Notes: generated by a model from the letters alone, not told the origin. A stretch of DNA of 64,000 nt from Pedobacter panaciterrae (GCF_001636695.1 NZ_LGEL01000012.1:1-64000); one strand, 5' to 3'. Counted from the stretch's first letter, positions 35,351 through 44,115 are shown. Translations and numbers: made by a program.

Positions 35351-36253
35351 CTAAAATCCAATTTGCAATCCTGCAGAAGCATAAAGAGATCCCTTAAAAG
35401 AATACCCTTTATCCTGAAAAATAGTCTTTAAACTTCTATTGGTTATTTGTGCCGTGCGTGTAGCATTTAATCCAAAGGTGAGAGGTATAGAAACACGTTT
35501 CCCAATCTTTATTTCCGGGCGCAATCCTATAACAACGTATTGGTGGGTAAACATTTTATCCTTTCCTTCCTGTTCCAATAAAGCCATTTGCCCGTTAATC
35601 TCCGCTACAAAACTTAGCCTTAAGTTTTTATTAACATTGTAGCCTGCCGACATTTCAAGACCGTCTTTCAGGGAAATATGAACACTATAGCGTCCTGATG
35701 TTCTCCAATTGAGGTAAAAAGCAGGAAATAGCATAGGAAATCCGAAAGAATTATTGATAGCAAGACCACCTCCCAAGTCCAGATTCGGCCGCAAATGACG
35801 AATGAAAACAACACTAGCGCTAGCTAATGTATTTTTATACCTGATTTGCGACAATTTAGTACTTGGCATAAAAATTCCACCACCTAATCCCGCCTTCAGC
35901 GACCATCTATCATTTAATGGCCGCTGATAATTAAGACTCAAGCCTAGATTTAAGATCTCATCAATAACCAACGGTTCAGTAAAATTTCTATTATTAAGCT
36001 TAACATATGCCCCACCTCCGCTAATAGACCACATCGTAGGACGATTTTTCTCATTCAACTTCATCGATAGAGGAATGTTTATACCTCCCTGATAAACCAT
36101 TGCGGAACCTTTGCTATTTCCTATGGTCTGACTAGAGTCGCCTTCTGTTACCTGATACTTTGATGTCCCGAAATATTCGGTCTTGAAAAAAACCTGTGCG
36201 CTGATGTTTGTACAAGTCACACTTATAAAAACACAAATCAATAATAATCTCAT
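35351..36253 (-). CDS. Predicted outer-membrane beta-barrel protein
   Basis: 300-residue exported protein (signal peptide ending near CTNISAQVF). The body alternates hydrophobic and polar residues with many Gly and aromatic positions and ends in an aromatic strand (LYASAGLQIGF), as expected for a small outer-membrane barrel. I cannot name a family. It diverges from the LytS-LytTR pair, which may control it. A short palindrome (36269-36285) lies just upstream. Confidence 0.65.
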   Translation of the reverse strand: MRLLLICVFISVTCTNISAQVFFKTEYFGTSKYQVTEGDSSQTIGNSKGSAMVYQGGINIPLSMKLNEKNRPTMWSISGGGAYVKLNNRNFTEPLVIDEILNLGLSLNYQRPLNDRWSLKAGLGGGIFMPSTKLSQIRYKNTLASASVVFIRHLRPNLDLGGGLAINNSFGFPMLFPAFYLNWRTSGRYSVHISLKDGLEMSAGYNVNKNLRLSFVAEINGQMALLEQEGKDKMFTHQYVVIGLRPEIKIGKRVSIPLTFGLNATRTAQITNRSLKTIFQDKGYSFKGSLYASAGLQIGF

Positions 36254-36268
36254 AATTTTAATTAGACA

Positions 36269-36285
36269 AGACGTTTTTTACGTCT
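36269..36285. promoter_or_regulatory. Palindrome upstream of the beta-barrel gene
   Basis: AGACGT (36269-36274), a TTTTT loop and ACGTCT (36280-36285) form a perfect 6-bp inverted repeat 15 bp before the barrel gene's start. It may be an operator or a leader hairpin. Confidence 0.35.
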
Positions 36286-36364
36286 GTTGAGACAAATATC
36301 AAAGGGATTCCAGCGCGACGAAAATAGTTTTGACCGATGGACGTTTCGCTTTGACGCCTGGTAA

Positions 36365-36393
36365 TTGTCTATAGATTAATACCCTTAACTTTG
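36365..36393 (+). promoter_or_regulatory. Full Bacteroidota-type promoter of the LytS-LytTR pair
   Basis: TTG (36365-36367), 18 bp, then TAACTTTG (36386-36393): both elements and the spacing match TTG-N17-23-TAnnTTTG. The -7 element ends 4 bp before the ATG, so the mRNA is predicted to be leaderless or nearly so. Confidence 0.65.
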
Positions 36394-36397
36394 TGGC

Positions 36398-37414
36398 ATG
36401 ACACTTTTGAAAAATTACGATCGGTTTGTTATCCTGATATGGATATTCCTAACCATTGTCTTTGGCTTTCGATACATACCAGACTCATCTATTCTAGAAG
36501 GTAGCTTGTTGGCATTATGTGTCATGTCGTGCGTATACCCATTTACAACATACTTAAGCAAAAACCTGTTGCAAAAAGCAATGAGACAAAAAAAGATGCT
36601 TTTGTTCGTTGGGCAGTTTTTTCTTGTGTCAGCCATATCTGCCGTATTTATACCTGCAATTCTTTATGGTTTTCTTTATTTAGAAGAAAGCGGTGTTTTT
36701 CCCCCATCCGAGTTATTATTGGGGAGGAGTGTATTTGGCATAATGTACATAAATGCATTACTGGTGGCTTTATTCGTTAATTTTGGATTTTGTGGATTGA
36801 GGTTCTATGAGGAAAATATGAAACTGCATGAAGCCTTGGTTGAGTCCCAGTTACAAATACTTCATCAGCAAATCAATCCTCATTTCATGTTTAATGTATT
36901 GAATCACATCAATATACTAATGCTGGAAGATATAAATCTGGCCTCTTCATTATTAATAAAATATTCTAAAATACTTCGTCATCAGCTCAATAGCGAGAAA
37001 AACAGAAAAGTAAACATAGAGCAGGAAGTTCAGTTCCTAAAAGACTTTATTGATATAGAAAAAGTACGATGGGGAAACGAGCTGACCATAAATTGTTCAT
37101 GGAAGGTTGGAGATAACGACAAGGAATTTCCCCCTTTGTTATTAATCACATTTATAGAAAATGCCTTTAAACATGTGTCTCGTGGTATTTCAGAAAGGGC
37201 TTACGTAAATATAGATTTTGAACAGGTAGCTAACTCGATTTGCCTGGAAATCGAAAACTCCAAATCGAATATTCAGCAGGAAAAAGACAGCGTTTCGGGG
37301 TTAGGACTAGAGAACATTAGAAAACGTTTAGATATTCTTTATGCCGACGATTATCGCTTGACAATCAAAGATTCTGAAACAACTTATTATACAAAACTAG
37401 TGATCAAAATATAG
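36398..37414 (+). CDS. LytS/YehU-type sensor histidine kinase
   Basis: 338-residue membrane kinase with about four N-terminal helices (roughly 11-25, 36-52, 68-92, 113-135), a His_kinase domain with phospho-acceptor His162 in QQINPHFMFNVLNH, and a C-terminal ATPase (LLITFIENAFKHV, GLGLENIRKRLDILY). There is no large extracytoplasmic domain, so the signal probably acts within the membrane. The LytTR regulator follows after 4 bp. Confidence 0.9.
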   Translation: MTLLKNYDRFVILIWIFLTIVFGFRYIPDSSILEGSLLALCVMSCVYPFTTYLSKNLLQKAMRQKKMLLFVGQFFLVSAISAVFIPAILYGFLYLEESGVFPPSELLLGRSVFGIMYINALLVALFVNFGFCGLRFYEENMKLHEALVESQLQILHQQINPHFMFNVLNHINILMLEDINLASSLLIKYSKILRHQLNSEKNRKVNIEQEVQFLKDFIDIEKVRWGNELTINCSWKVGDNDKEFPPLLLITFIENAFKHVSRGISERAYVNIDFEQVANSICLEIENSKSNIQQEKDSVSGLGLENIRKRLDILYADDYRLTIKDSETTYYTKLVIKI

Positions 37415-37418
37415 AATT

Positions 37419-38171
37419 ATGGCAGAGATATTATCGAAACACACAAATAATCAGCCACTAAGATGTTTAATTGTGGATGATGAGCCGGTAGCAATTAAAG
37501 GGGTTGTCAACTTCATTAACCAATTGGATTTTCTTGAGGTGGTAGATACCTGCACCTCCGCCATGAAGGCAACAGAGATACTGAAAGTAAAGGATATTGA
37601 CTTGATGTTTCTGGATATTAACATGCCCATGCTCTCCGGACTTGAGTTTTTGGAGTCGCTAGACAAATCCCCGCTCACAATATTGACTACGGCTTATTCA
37701 GCACACGCACTGGAAGGTTTTAGATTGAATGTTGTAGATTATTTGTTGAAGCCGTTAGAGTTTCAGCGTTTCTTTCAAGCAGCAAACAAGGCATTGGATC
37801 TGTTTCAATCTCGTATTGTATTACAATATAGTAAGGAAGGATCCGACTCAGATATGTATATCAGACAAGGTGATACTTTTCGGCGAATAATTTGGGAAGA
37901 TATTCTATTTGTGGAGGGAATGCAGAATTATCTGAAATTGCATTTCAAAGATAAAACCTTTGTTATTCATCAAACCATGTTTTCATTAGAAGAAATGCTC
38001 CCTAAAGATTCGTTCTTCAGAATACATCAATCTTACCTAATTAACACACATAAAATTGACGCCATTTCAGGAGGAAGGGTTTTTATTAATGGTAAACAAC
38101 TCCCTATCTCACGCCACAGGAAAGAAGACCTCCTTAAAACGGTTGTGTATATAAAACTGATAAGTAAGTGA
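37419..38171 (+). CDS. LytTR-family response regulator
   Basis: 250-residue regulator. The receiver domain (about 14-128) has acidic pocket VDDEP, phospho-acceptor Asp66 in LMFLDINMPML and the switch region LTTAYSAHALEGF with the KP motif in YLLKPLEF. The LytTR DNA-binding domain (about 148-248) includes DILFVEGMQNYLKLHF and FFRIHQSYLIN. It is 4 bp after its cognate kinase. The divergent beta-barrel gene is a plausible target. Confidence 0.92.
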   Translation: MAEILSKHTNNQPLRCLIVDDEPVAIKGVVNFINQLDFLEVVDTCTSAMKATEILKVKDIDLMFLDINMPMLSGLEFLESLDKSPLTILTTAYSAHALEGFRLNVVDYLLKPLEFQRFFQAANKALDLFQSRIVLQYSKEGSDSDMYIRQGDTFRRIIWEDILFVEGMQNYLKLHFKDKTFVIHQTMFSLEEMLPKDSFFRIHQSYLINTHKIDAISGGRVFINGKQLPISRHRKEDLLKTVVYIKLISK

Positions 38172-38296
38172 TTTTTCTCGCGGTGATTCAAACTCCATGT
38201 AATATCCATCCATCATCTTTACCAAGGCGAATCAGATTCAACAAAGGTCATCAGGCTGGTTACCAGTTTAATTATTAGTAATACGGAATGAGGTAT

Positions 38297-38304
38297 TATC
38301 TTTG
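38297..38304 (+). promoter_or_regulatory. -7 element of the Crp/Fnr gene
   Basis: TATCTTTG matches TAnnTTTG, 46 bp before the ATG at 38351. No clear -33 element. Confidence 0.45.
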
Positions 38305-38350
38305 TTCTATGTAAGCATAAATTTTCGCCGAACAACCGCTAATAAATAAT

Positions 38351-38917
38351 ATGATAGAAAAACTAAAATATCAAATTAGAATTAACACTGACATTGACGA
38401 GCTAAAACTTGACAAAATAGTGTCATATTTTAAATATAGGAAGGTAAAACGTTCTACTTTATTACTTTCGGAAGGAGAAGTTTGCAAGGAACTATATTTA
38501 GTGTATAGCGGTTGCGTCAGAACGTATTATTTAACCCAACAAGGATATGAAAAGACCAGACATATTGCATTTGATGATTCAATTGTAACGTCATTTTCGA
38601 GTTTCATTTCTCTGCAGCCTTCTTTTGAATTTATTGATACTCTTGAAGACTCAGAACTATATTCAATCAGTCGTAAAGATTTTTACCAGTTAGTTGTTGA
38701 TATTCCTGAATGGGAAAGGTTTTACACCAGGTTTTTGGAAATGACATATATCCATCAAAATAAAAAAATAGAAGCCAGGGTAACGCTTACAGCGAAACAA
38801 CGGTACGAAAAATTAATAACTGAGCACCCCGTTTATGTCCGGCGGCTTTCTAACAAGATTCTCGCTTCTTATCTTGACGTTAGGGAGGAAACGTTAAGTC
38901 GCCTCAAATCTAAATGA
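38351..38917 (+). CDS. Crp/Fnr-family regulator
   Basis: 188-residue regulator: a cyclic-nucleotide-binding fold (about 20-130; LLLSEGEVCKELYLVYSGCVR) and a C-terminal winged helix ending in LDVREETLSRLKSK. There are no Fnr-type cysteine clusters. This short Bacteroidota type usually lacks the residues that bind cAMP, so the effector is unknown. It is followed 63 bp later by the TPR-like protein on the same strand. Confidence 0.85.
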   Translation: MIEKLKYQIRINTDIDELKLDKIVSYFKYRKVKRSTLLLSEGEVCKELYLVYSGCVRTYYLTQQGYEKTRHIAFDDSIVTSFSSFISLQPSFEFIDTLEDSELYSISRKDFYQLVVDIPEWERFYTRFLEMTYIHQNKKIEARVTLTAKQRYEKLITEHPVYVRRLSNKILASYLDVREETLSRLKSK

Positions 38918-38957
38918 TATTTTGACATAGGTCAATGTATACGTATTATAATCACTT

Positions 38958-38965
38958 TATTTTTG
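38958..38965 (+). promoter_or_regulatory. -7 element of the TPR-like gene
   Basis: TATTTTTG matches TAnnTTTG, 15 bp before the ATG at 38981, so the TPR-like gene probably has its own promoter. Confidence 0.45.
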
Positions 38966-38980
38966 TGACAAATAGAAAAT

Positions 38981-39418
38981 ATGCATTACGACCCAAACAA
39001 CAATGTAGTTAAACTCTGTGCTGAAGGCATGAACCTTGAAGGAGCAGGAAAAAAAAAGGAGGCTCTGAAACTATTTCTGCAAGCCTGGGAAGAAGCGACA
39101 AACGATTTAGAAAAATTCACATCTGCACATTATGTTGCCCGGCATCAAAAAAGTGTATTGGATAAGTTAAAATGGGACAAAATGGCTTTAGATTTTGCAT
39201 TAAAAATAGATGATGAAAGCGTAAAAGGAGCTTATCCGTCTCTTTATTTAAATATAGCAAAAGCTTACGAAGATCTGAGAGAATTTGATAACGCAAAAAA
39301 GCATTACCAAATTGCCTCTTCGTTCACACAATATCTACTACAAGATGGTTATGGTGCAATGATTAAAGGGGGCATTGCCAATGGACTTGAACGACTAAAT
39401 GGTCATGTTAACTTATAA
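38981..39418 (+). CDS. TPR-like small protein
   Basis: 145-residue soluble, all-helical protein with helix pairs that fit tetratricopeptide repeats, such as LCAEGMNLEGAGKKKEALKL and LYLNIAKAYEDLREFDNAKK. Similar proteins are sometimes labelled rRNA adenine methyltransferase in databases, but no methyltransferase motif is present here, so I do not use that name. Function is unknown. Confidence 0.65.
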   Translation: MHYDPNNNVVKLCAEGMNLEGAGKKKEALKLFLQAWEEATNDLEKFTSAHYVARHQKSVLDKLKWDKMALDFALKIDDESVKGAYPSLYLNIAKAYEDLREFDNAKKHYQIASSFTQYLLQDGYGAMIKGGIANGLERLNGHVNL

Positions 39419-39454
39419 CAATGATACCACCAGAGTCACGAAATTTCATGGAGG

Positions 39455-39537
39455 TGTCCAAAAAGGTAAGATCGTCCTCTCGACGAGGTGAGCGACATAA
39501 TGGTGTCATTAGCGCGATGACCTTACCTTTTTGGACA
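39455..39537. repeat. Palindromic element between convergent genes (REP-related)
   Basis: Arms TGTCCAAAAAGGTAAG (39455-39470) and CTTACCTTTTTGGACA (39522-39537) are perfect 16-bp complements. The interior (ATCGTCCTCTCGACGAGGTGAG) shares words with the element at 50.9 kb. It lies between two convergent genes and, with A/T-rich arms, could terminate transcription in both directions. Confidence 0.75.
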
Positions 39538-39545
39538 TATCTTTT

Positions 39546-40667
39546 CTAAAAGCCAAAGCCTTCTTTGTTTCTTTTGCGAATAGCTTCTTCAGTTCTTGGA
39601 AGAAGATATTCCAACATCCTTACGGCCTCTTCCTGAACTTCCTCAATAAAAGGGCGTAACTCTTTGTTATAATCGTTAAAAGCTAATTCATAGTTACCGT
39701 TATGTTTTGCCAAAGCATCCGCCAAAGCTGTTGCACCTATTATTGCTAATGAGCCTCCCATACCTGCCCCTGGCGAAGCGCAATAGCCTGCATCACCCAC
39801 CAAGGCCACTCTACCTTTTGTCCACGAAGGCATTTTTATTTGACAGAATTTATCAAAATAAAAAGTTTTCGAATGCTGTACTTCTTGCAACAACTCTGCT
39901 GTTCTCCATCCATGGCCGTCAAACTGTTCCAAGATGATTTTTCTTTGCTGATCTTTATCCCGATAATTATAATCAATTTCTTTTTCTGAGCGGAAAGAAA
40001 AAACTATGTCTGTTTTATTGTTGTAAGCGTTAAGCATTACTCCTTTATCTGGCACGCCATACATTTGTAATGTATTTTGTTTTATCAGCAATTTATTTAC
40101 TATAGTGATATAAAAATATTGTCCAAGAAAATGTGAATATTTTTTCTCGCCCCCAAACCAAATTTCCCTCACTGCCGAGTGTATTCCATCGCAACCCAGT
40201 ACCAAGTCATAAGTATCTTTTGAGCCATCTTTAAAAGTAACTTCAATATTGTCTTTCGTTTCATTTAAAGCGATGATGCTGTTATTGAAAATAAATTCAA
40301 CATCATTTTTAACGGTATCAAACAACATATTCAATAAAGTATCCTGTTCAATTTCAAATTCATAGTCAGGCATTTCTTCGCCCGGCTGCCTCAAGACTCT
40401 GGCACTTTCAGTAACATCATCAGCATTTTTGAATTCCGACAATTGTAGATTCAGTCTGTTAGCTTTTATCTGCTCAAAAAGTCCCATTCGCTTTACAATA
40501 TCAACTGTACCTTCTTTTATATCAACAGGTGAACCACCCATTTTCAGGTGTTTTGCAATTTCGACTACAGTTACTTTGCAGCCCATTTTATAAGTCCAAT
40601 ATGCCGTTGAAAGTCCGGCAAAACTTGCTCCCGATATAAGTACTTTTTTTTCTTTTAATGATTCCAA
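39546..40667 (-). CDS. FAD-dependent monooxygenase, PHBH/TetX-like
   Basis: 373-residue single-component flavoprotein hydroxylase. It has the N-terminal FAD motif (VLISGASFAGLSTAY), the DG motif (LVLGCDGIHSAVRE) and the GD motif (VALVGDAGYCASPGAGMGG). It belongs to the group that contains TetX and aromatic hydroxylases; the substrate cannot be read, and tetracycline inactivation should not be assumed. The start is TTG at 40667, because the next ATG would delete the FAD-binding motif. A -7 element TAAATTTG lies upstream. Confidence 0.83.
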   Translation of the reverse strand: MESLKEKKVLISGASFAGLSTAYWTYKMGCKVTVVEIAKHLKMGGSPVDIKEGTVDIVKRMGLFEQIKANRLNLQLSEFKNADDVTESARVLRQPGEEMPDYEFEIEQDTLLNMLFDTVKNDVEFIFNNSIIALNETKDNIEVTFKDGSKDTYDLVLGCDGIHSAVREIWFGGEKKYSHFLGQYFYITIVNKLLIKQNTLQMYGVPDKGVMLNAYNNKTDIVFSFRSEKEIDYNYRDKDQQRKIILEQFDGHGWRTAELLQEVQHSKTFYFDKFCQIKMPSWTKGRVALVGDAGYCASPGAGMGGSLAIIGATALADALAKHNGNYELAFNDYNKELRPFIEEVQEEAVRMLEYLLPRTEEAIRKRNKEGFGF

Positions 40668-40692
40668 TTTTTTACGGTTTTCACTTGTTAAA

Positions 40693-40700
40693 CAAATTTA
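40693..40700 (-). promoter_or_regulatory. -7 element of the FAD monooxygenase gene
   Basis: Minus-strand TAAATTTG matches TAnnTTTG, 26 bp before the TTG start at 40667. Confidence 0.45.
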
Positions 40701-40766
40701 ATTTGACGGTGTAAAGTTGCCTCGCCTAATAAAGATCAACAATGGTAAAAAAGAGTAAGTATTGGA

Positions 40767-41624
40767 CTATTCGTAGTTTTTATTTCTAAAAGCTAAAGCG
40801 GTTATCCGCTCAACTTTAACAAATAGCCGCGAGAAATAAGGATAATCATCAAAGCCTAATTCATTTGCAATTTCTTTTACTGATTTATCGGAATGGTAAA
40901 GCAAACGCTTCGCTTCTAAAATAATACGCTGCTGTATGTGATGCGAGACGGAATAACCAGTCGTATTTTTCACGCATTCATTTAGATAAGGAGTAGATAT
41001 GTTAAGTTTTTTGGCGTATGCTCCTGGCTGTTTTACTGTCCTGTAATTGCGTTCCAACATATCGTTGAATGCTTTGGTAACGGTTTCAAACCGTGATAGT
41101 TTATCTACCGATTTCGATCCTTCTATGTATTGTGAAATAACTAAAGCCACCAATGCATTGCAGCTGTCTTTTAGTAAGGAATGATATAGTTTGTCATGTT
41201 TTCTCTCAGAAAATTTCGTGCAAAGTGATAATGCTTCACAAATAATAGCAAACGTTTCATTATTTAATACCAACGGTTTTACTGGTGTAATGTCTTCTAG
41301 CAACTGCACATATTCAGGATTCAGATTTTCATTCGTGATTGCCAAGGTACTGACTATTATACCTTTAAACGCCAATATAAGATGTACCTGATTAGGGTGC
41401 ATATAGATGACAGACGGCGACTTAATTGTATACCGTTTAAAATCTATTTCTATAGAAACAGTTCCCTTTTCAAGCAACATGAATGAATGACAGTCATGCC
41501 TGTGTGCCTGGTCTGCCTCCTTGAATATTTTTAAATCCTTAATCGAGACTTTTTCAATAGAAATTCCTGAATTATACTCGTCAGCAAAATGATTTACTGG
41601 AATTGATGTTGCTTTTTTACGCAT
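40767..41624 (-). CDS. AraC-family regulator
   Basis: 285-residue regulator with a cupin-type N-terminal arm (RHDCHSFMLLEKGTVSIEID) and a C-terminal AraC HTH (about 190-282; KKLNISTPYLNECVKNTTGYS and IANELGFDDYPYFSRLF). It lies upstream of the FAD monooxygenase on the same strand with a 99-bp gap and is a plausible regulator of it. Confidence 0.87.
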   Translation of the reverse strand: MRKKATSIPVNHFADEYNSGISIEKVSIKDLKIFKEADQAHRHDCHSFMLLEKGTVSIEIDFKRYTIKSPSVIYMHPNQVHLILAFKGIIVSTLAITNENLNPEYVQLLEDITPVKPLVLNNETFAIICEALSLCTKFSERKHDKLYHSLLKDSCNALVALVISQYIEGSKSVDKLSRFETVTKAFNDMLERNYRTVKQPGAYAKKLNISTPYLNECVKNTTGYSVSHHIQQRIILEAKRLLYHSDKSVKEIANELGFDDYPYFSRLFVKVERITALAFRNKNYE

Positions 41625-41637
41625 TACATGTGAAACT

Positions 41638-41645
41638 CAAATATA
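41638..41645 (-). promoter_or_regulatory. -7 element of the AraC gene
   Basis: Minus-strand TATATTTG matches TAnnTTTG, 13 bp before the ATG at 41624, predicting a leader of under 10 nt. Confidence 0.45.
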
Positions 41646-41806
41646 AAAATAAGTAAACCTGGTTAATACATATCCATTTTAAAGGAAGAGTATAACGATA
41701 ATAGAATAATACATTAAAGTTCTTGTTTAGTCTATTCCCATCACAATACATAACACATATTTTAGCTTTCTATAATCGCATAACACAAAACCAAATATAA
41801 CACACA

Positions 41807-42973
41807 ATGAAAACAAAAGAAATGAAACTTTTTCTGGGCTTTACACTGCTTTTCGCCCAATTTACTGTTTTTGGGCAGCAGCAGGATCTTAATGCCACAG
41901 GTAAAAACCTCCGTACAGCATCGGGCAAAATAAGAAAGCTGCCTTATTCAAACATGGCATTAAGCGGAAAGTTTATAGGAACGGCACTTGCAGACTCCAA
42001 TTGGTATTACTGGTGCACTTCCCCTATCCAGGGAAAAGATAAAAAGATTCATCTGTTTAGCAGTCGCTGGCCAGCTGTAGAAGGAATGGAAGGATGGTCG
42101 GGCCCGAATGCAGAAATCTCCCATTTCGTAGGGGATCGTCCCGAAGGGCCATTTAAATACGTCAGTACCATAATGAAAACATCTATGTTCCCAGACCAGA
42201 AAACAATGGCCGGACCTCACAATCCACGAATTGAGTATGTAGATGGTAAATACATCCTGCTTTACATATGTCAAGATCCTTCAGGTGTTTATGGACAGCG
42301 TACCGGAATGATGATTGCCGATAAAATTGAAGGACCCTGGAGATTTGCAGGTGAAAATGATGGAATCATGATTACACGTTCAAACGATCCGAAGCATTGG
42401 ACCTACAAAGCAGCAATAGGTGCTGACAATCCCGCTTTCCTTAAGATTGGTAAAAAGTACTACATCTATTATAAATGTGGCACACCTGAACACATGGCAG
42501 CAAAATATGGTTATGCCGTATCTGACAAACTGGAAGGACCTTACAAAATGTGTGATGCTCCCATTACCGACAATGTTTCCTATCTGGAAGATGCACAGGC
42601 ATTTGCTTACAAAAACAAATATTACCTTCTGACCACCGATAACCTTGGAGGAAATACCGGTATCTACGGCGATCTCATTTTATGGGAATCAGGTAGCGGT
42701 TTAAAATTCAACCTGTCGGATGCCAAAATTGCAATGGGCAACCTTCTTGATTACTGGGGTACTGAAGAAGATCACAAAAAACTTTTTGCTATTAAGGATC
42801 ATTTTGAACGTGACAGAACAGGAAAACTCGAACGGCCTGCTGTATTGTTCCAAAATGGCAAACCGGCTTATTTATACGCTGCTGGCGACCTAAATGTCCA
42901 CGGCGGAAAAGTTTCAGAGTCGTACGTATTCAAGATCGATTTTGACGATAAGAAAAGTAAGGAACACAAATAG
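41807..42973 (+). CDS. Exported five-bladed beta-propeller glycosidase-like protein (GH43/GH117-type)
   Basis: 388-residue exported protein (signal peptide ending near FTVFGQQQ). It shows the repeated blade pattern of five-bladed propeller hydrolases: YYWCTSPIQGKDKKIHLF, AGPHNPRIEYVDGKYILLY, AIGADNPAFLKIGKKYYIYY and YLEDAQAFAYKNKYYLLTT. Such proteins belong to GH43, GH117 or related families; I cannot assign one, nor the sugar. It stands alone, convergent with an HxlR gene 10 bp away. Confidence 0.75.
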   Translation: MKTKEMKLFLGFTLLFAQFTVFGQQQDLNATGKNLRTASGKIRKLPYSNMALSGKFIGTALADSNWYYWCTSPIQGKDKKIHLFSSRWPAVEGMEGWSGPNAEISHFVGDRPEGPFKYVSTIMKTSMFPDQKTMAGPHNPRIEYVDGKYILLYICQDPSGVYGQRTGMMIADKIEGPWRFAGENDGIMITRSNDPKHWTYKAAIGADNPAFLKIGKKYYIYYKCGTPEHMAAKYGYAVSDKLEGPYKMCDAPITDNVSYLEDAQAFAYKNKYYLLTTDNLGGNTGIYGDLILWESGSGLKFNLSDAKIAMGNLLDYWGTEEDHKKLFAIKDHFERDRTGKLERPAVLFQNGKPAYLYAAGDLNVHGGKVSESYVFKIDFDDKKSKEHK

Positions 42974-42983
42974 ATTTACAACC

Positions 42984-43370
42984 CTATTGCATGGCTTCAA
43001 GTTCATCAATAACACTAATCGGAGTTGAGCTCATAGATCGCTTGGCTTTTTCCTCCTGCAAATGAGAGTATCCCCATTGAATAATACTTTGTATAACAGG
43101 GATCAATGTTTGACCTTGCAGTGTTAACTTGTATTCGACCTTCTGGGGAGTACAGGTTAACACTTCTCTTTGAACAATACCACTTGTTTCAAAAAATCGT
43201 AACTCTTGTGTTAGCACCTTTTCACTGATTCCTGGCAAAATCTTTCTCAATTCGATGAATCTTGATGGTTGAATTTTTAAATGCCATAGAATGGCAATTT
43301 GCCACTTGCCGCTTAAAAATTGTCGGGCATGTTGAACCGGGCAACCGATATACAGATCTTTTGATGACAT
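42984..43370 (-). CDS. HxlR-family transcriptional regulator
   Basis: 128-residue winged-helix regulator. It has the family Cys near the N terminus (Cys10 in YIGCPVQHARQFLSGKWQIA), the recognition region LRKILPGISEKVLTQELRFFE and a wing with PQKVEYKLTLQG. It diverges from a cupin gene. An 11-bp inverted repeat between them is a strong candidate operator, so it probably represses its own gene and the cupin gene. Confidence 0.9.
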   Translation of the reverse strand: MSSKDLYIGCPVQHARQFLSGKWQIAILWHLKIQPSRFIELRKILPGISEKVLTQELRFFETSGIVQREVLTCTPQKVEYKLTLQGQTLIPVIQSIIQWGYSHLQEEKAKRSMSSTPISVIDELEAMQ

Positions 43371-43381
43371 GATATTCCTTT

Positions 43382-43416
43382 CTTACCTAAAGATAAGTTA
43401 ATTACCTTTAGGTAAG
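43382..43416. promoter_or_regulatory. Candidate HxlR operator
   Basis: CTTACCTAAAG (43382-43392) and CTTTAGGTAAG (43406-43416) are perfect 11-bp complements separated by 13 bp, directly upstream of the HxlR gene and in the region shared with the divergent cupin gene. Confidence 0.65.
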
Positions 43417-43491
43417 GACATTGATCGTTAATTCTTTTAACTGTATTTTGCTTTCTGATTACAATTAATTAACCTTTAATAATCTACAACA

Positions 43492-44115
43492 GTGAAAGAC
43501 ATCAGCAGCATTTCAAGACGTGCCATGGTTCAAAATATTGCAATGGCTACAGCAGGTATTGGGCTTAATCGGTTTACACCCTTCACAGAAACAAACCCGC
43601 TCTTACCCTTTTATCTTCCACCACAACCCCCTCTGCAACCCGGGCCTGGAGGGATTGATATACGTACCTGGGTAAAAAGCTCACAGACAAACAAGCAATT
43701 CTCTTGCGTAGAAACCGCCGTTGCACCGCGAAGAATGGGACCAGCTCCGCATGTTCATAAAGACCTTGATGAGCTTATGTTGGTAGTAGAAGGAACGGCA
43801 ACAGTTATTGTAAATGGAAAGGTCGAAGAAATTAAAGCCGGTGGATGGCATTTTAGGCCAAGAAAACTTGAACATACGTTTTGGAACGGTTCCGAAAGTC
43901 CACTTCGGTTCATTGACATGTATTTTAATCAGAACTTTGAAGATTTTCTGGAAGAGCTCTTTCATGAAATTTTCCCTGATATGATGAATAGACATTTGAC
44001 CCCGGCAGATCCCCAAATTGCTAAACGTCTGAAAAATCTTGATAATCGCTTTGGGGTAACTACCTTCCCTGAGAAAAGACGATCAATTATTGATAAATAT
44101 GGATTAATAGGATAG
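43492..44115 (+). CDS. Cupin-domain protein with Tat-like leader
   Basis: 207-residue protein starting at GTG (no ATG nearby). The first 30 residues carry a twin-arginine-like leader (SISRRAMVQNIAMATAGIGL), so export by the Tat system is likely. The cupin core (about 75-145) has the metal-binding pattern PHVHKDLDELMLVVEG and a later His in RKLEHTFWNG. Function beyond a possible dioxygenase or sugar-binding role is unknown. It diverges from an HxlR regulator. Its last 29 bp overlap the 3' end of the broken gene on the other strand. Confidence 0.75.
   Translation: MKDISSISRRAMVQNIAMATAGIGLNRFTPFTETNPLLPFYLPPQPPLQPGPGGIDIRTWVKSSQTNKQFSCVETAVAPRRMGPAPHVHKDLDELMLVVEGTATVIVNGKVEEIKAGGWHFRPRKLEHTFWNGSESPLRFIDMYFNQNFEDFLEELFHEIFPDMMNRHLTPADPQIAKRLKNLDNRFGVTTFPEKRRSIIDKYGLIG

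Noticed and set aside
38981-39418. rRNA adenine methyltransferase label for the TPR-like protein
   Set aside because: No SAM-binding or catalytic motif is present; the sequence is helical repeats.
39546-40667. Tetracycline-inactivating TetX
   Set aside because: It shares only the general flavoprotein hydroxylase motifs; substrate-site identity cannot be judged from reading.
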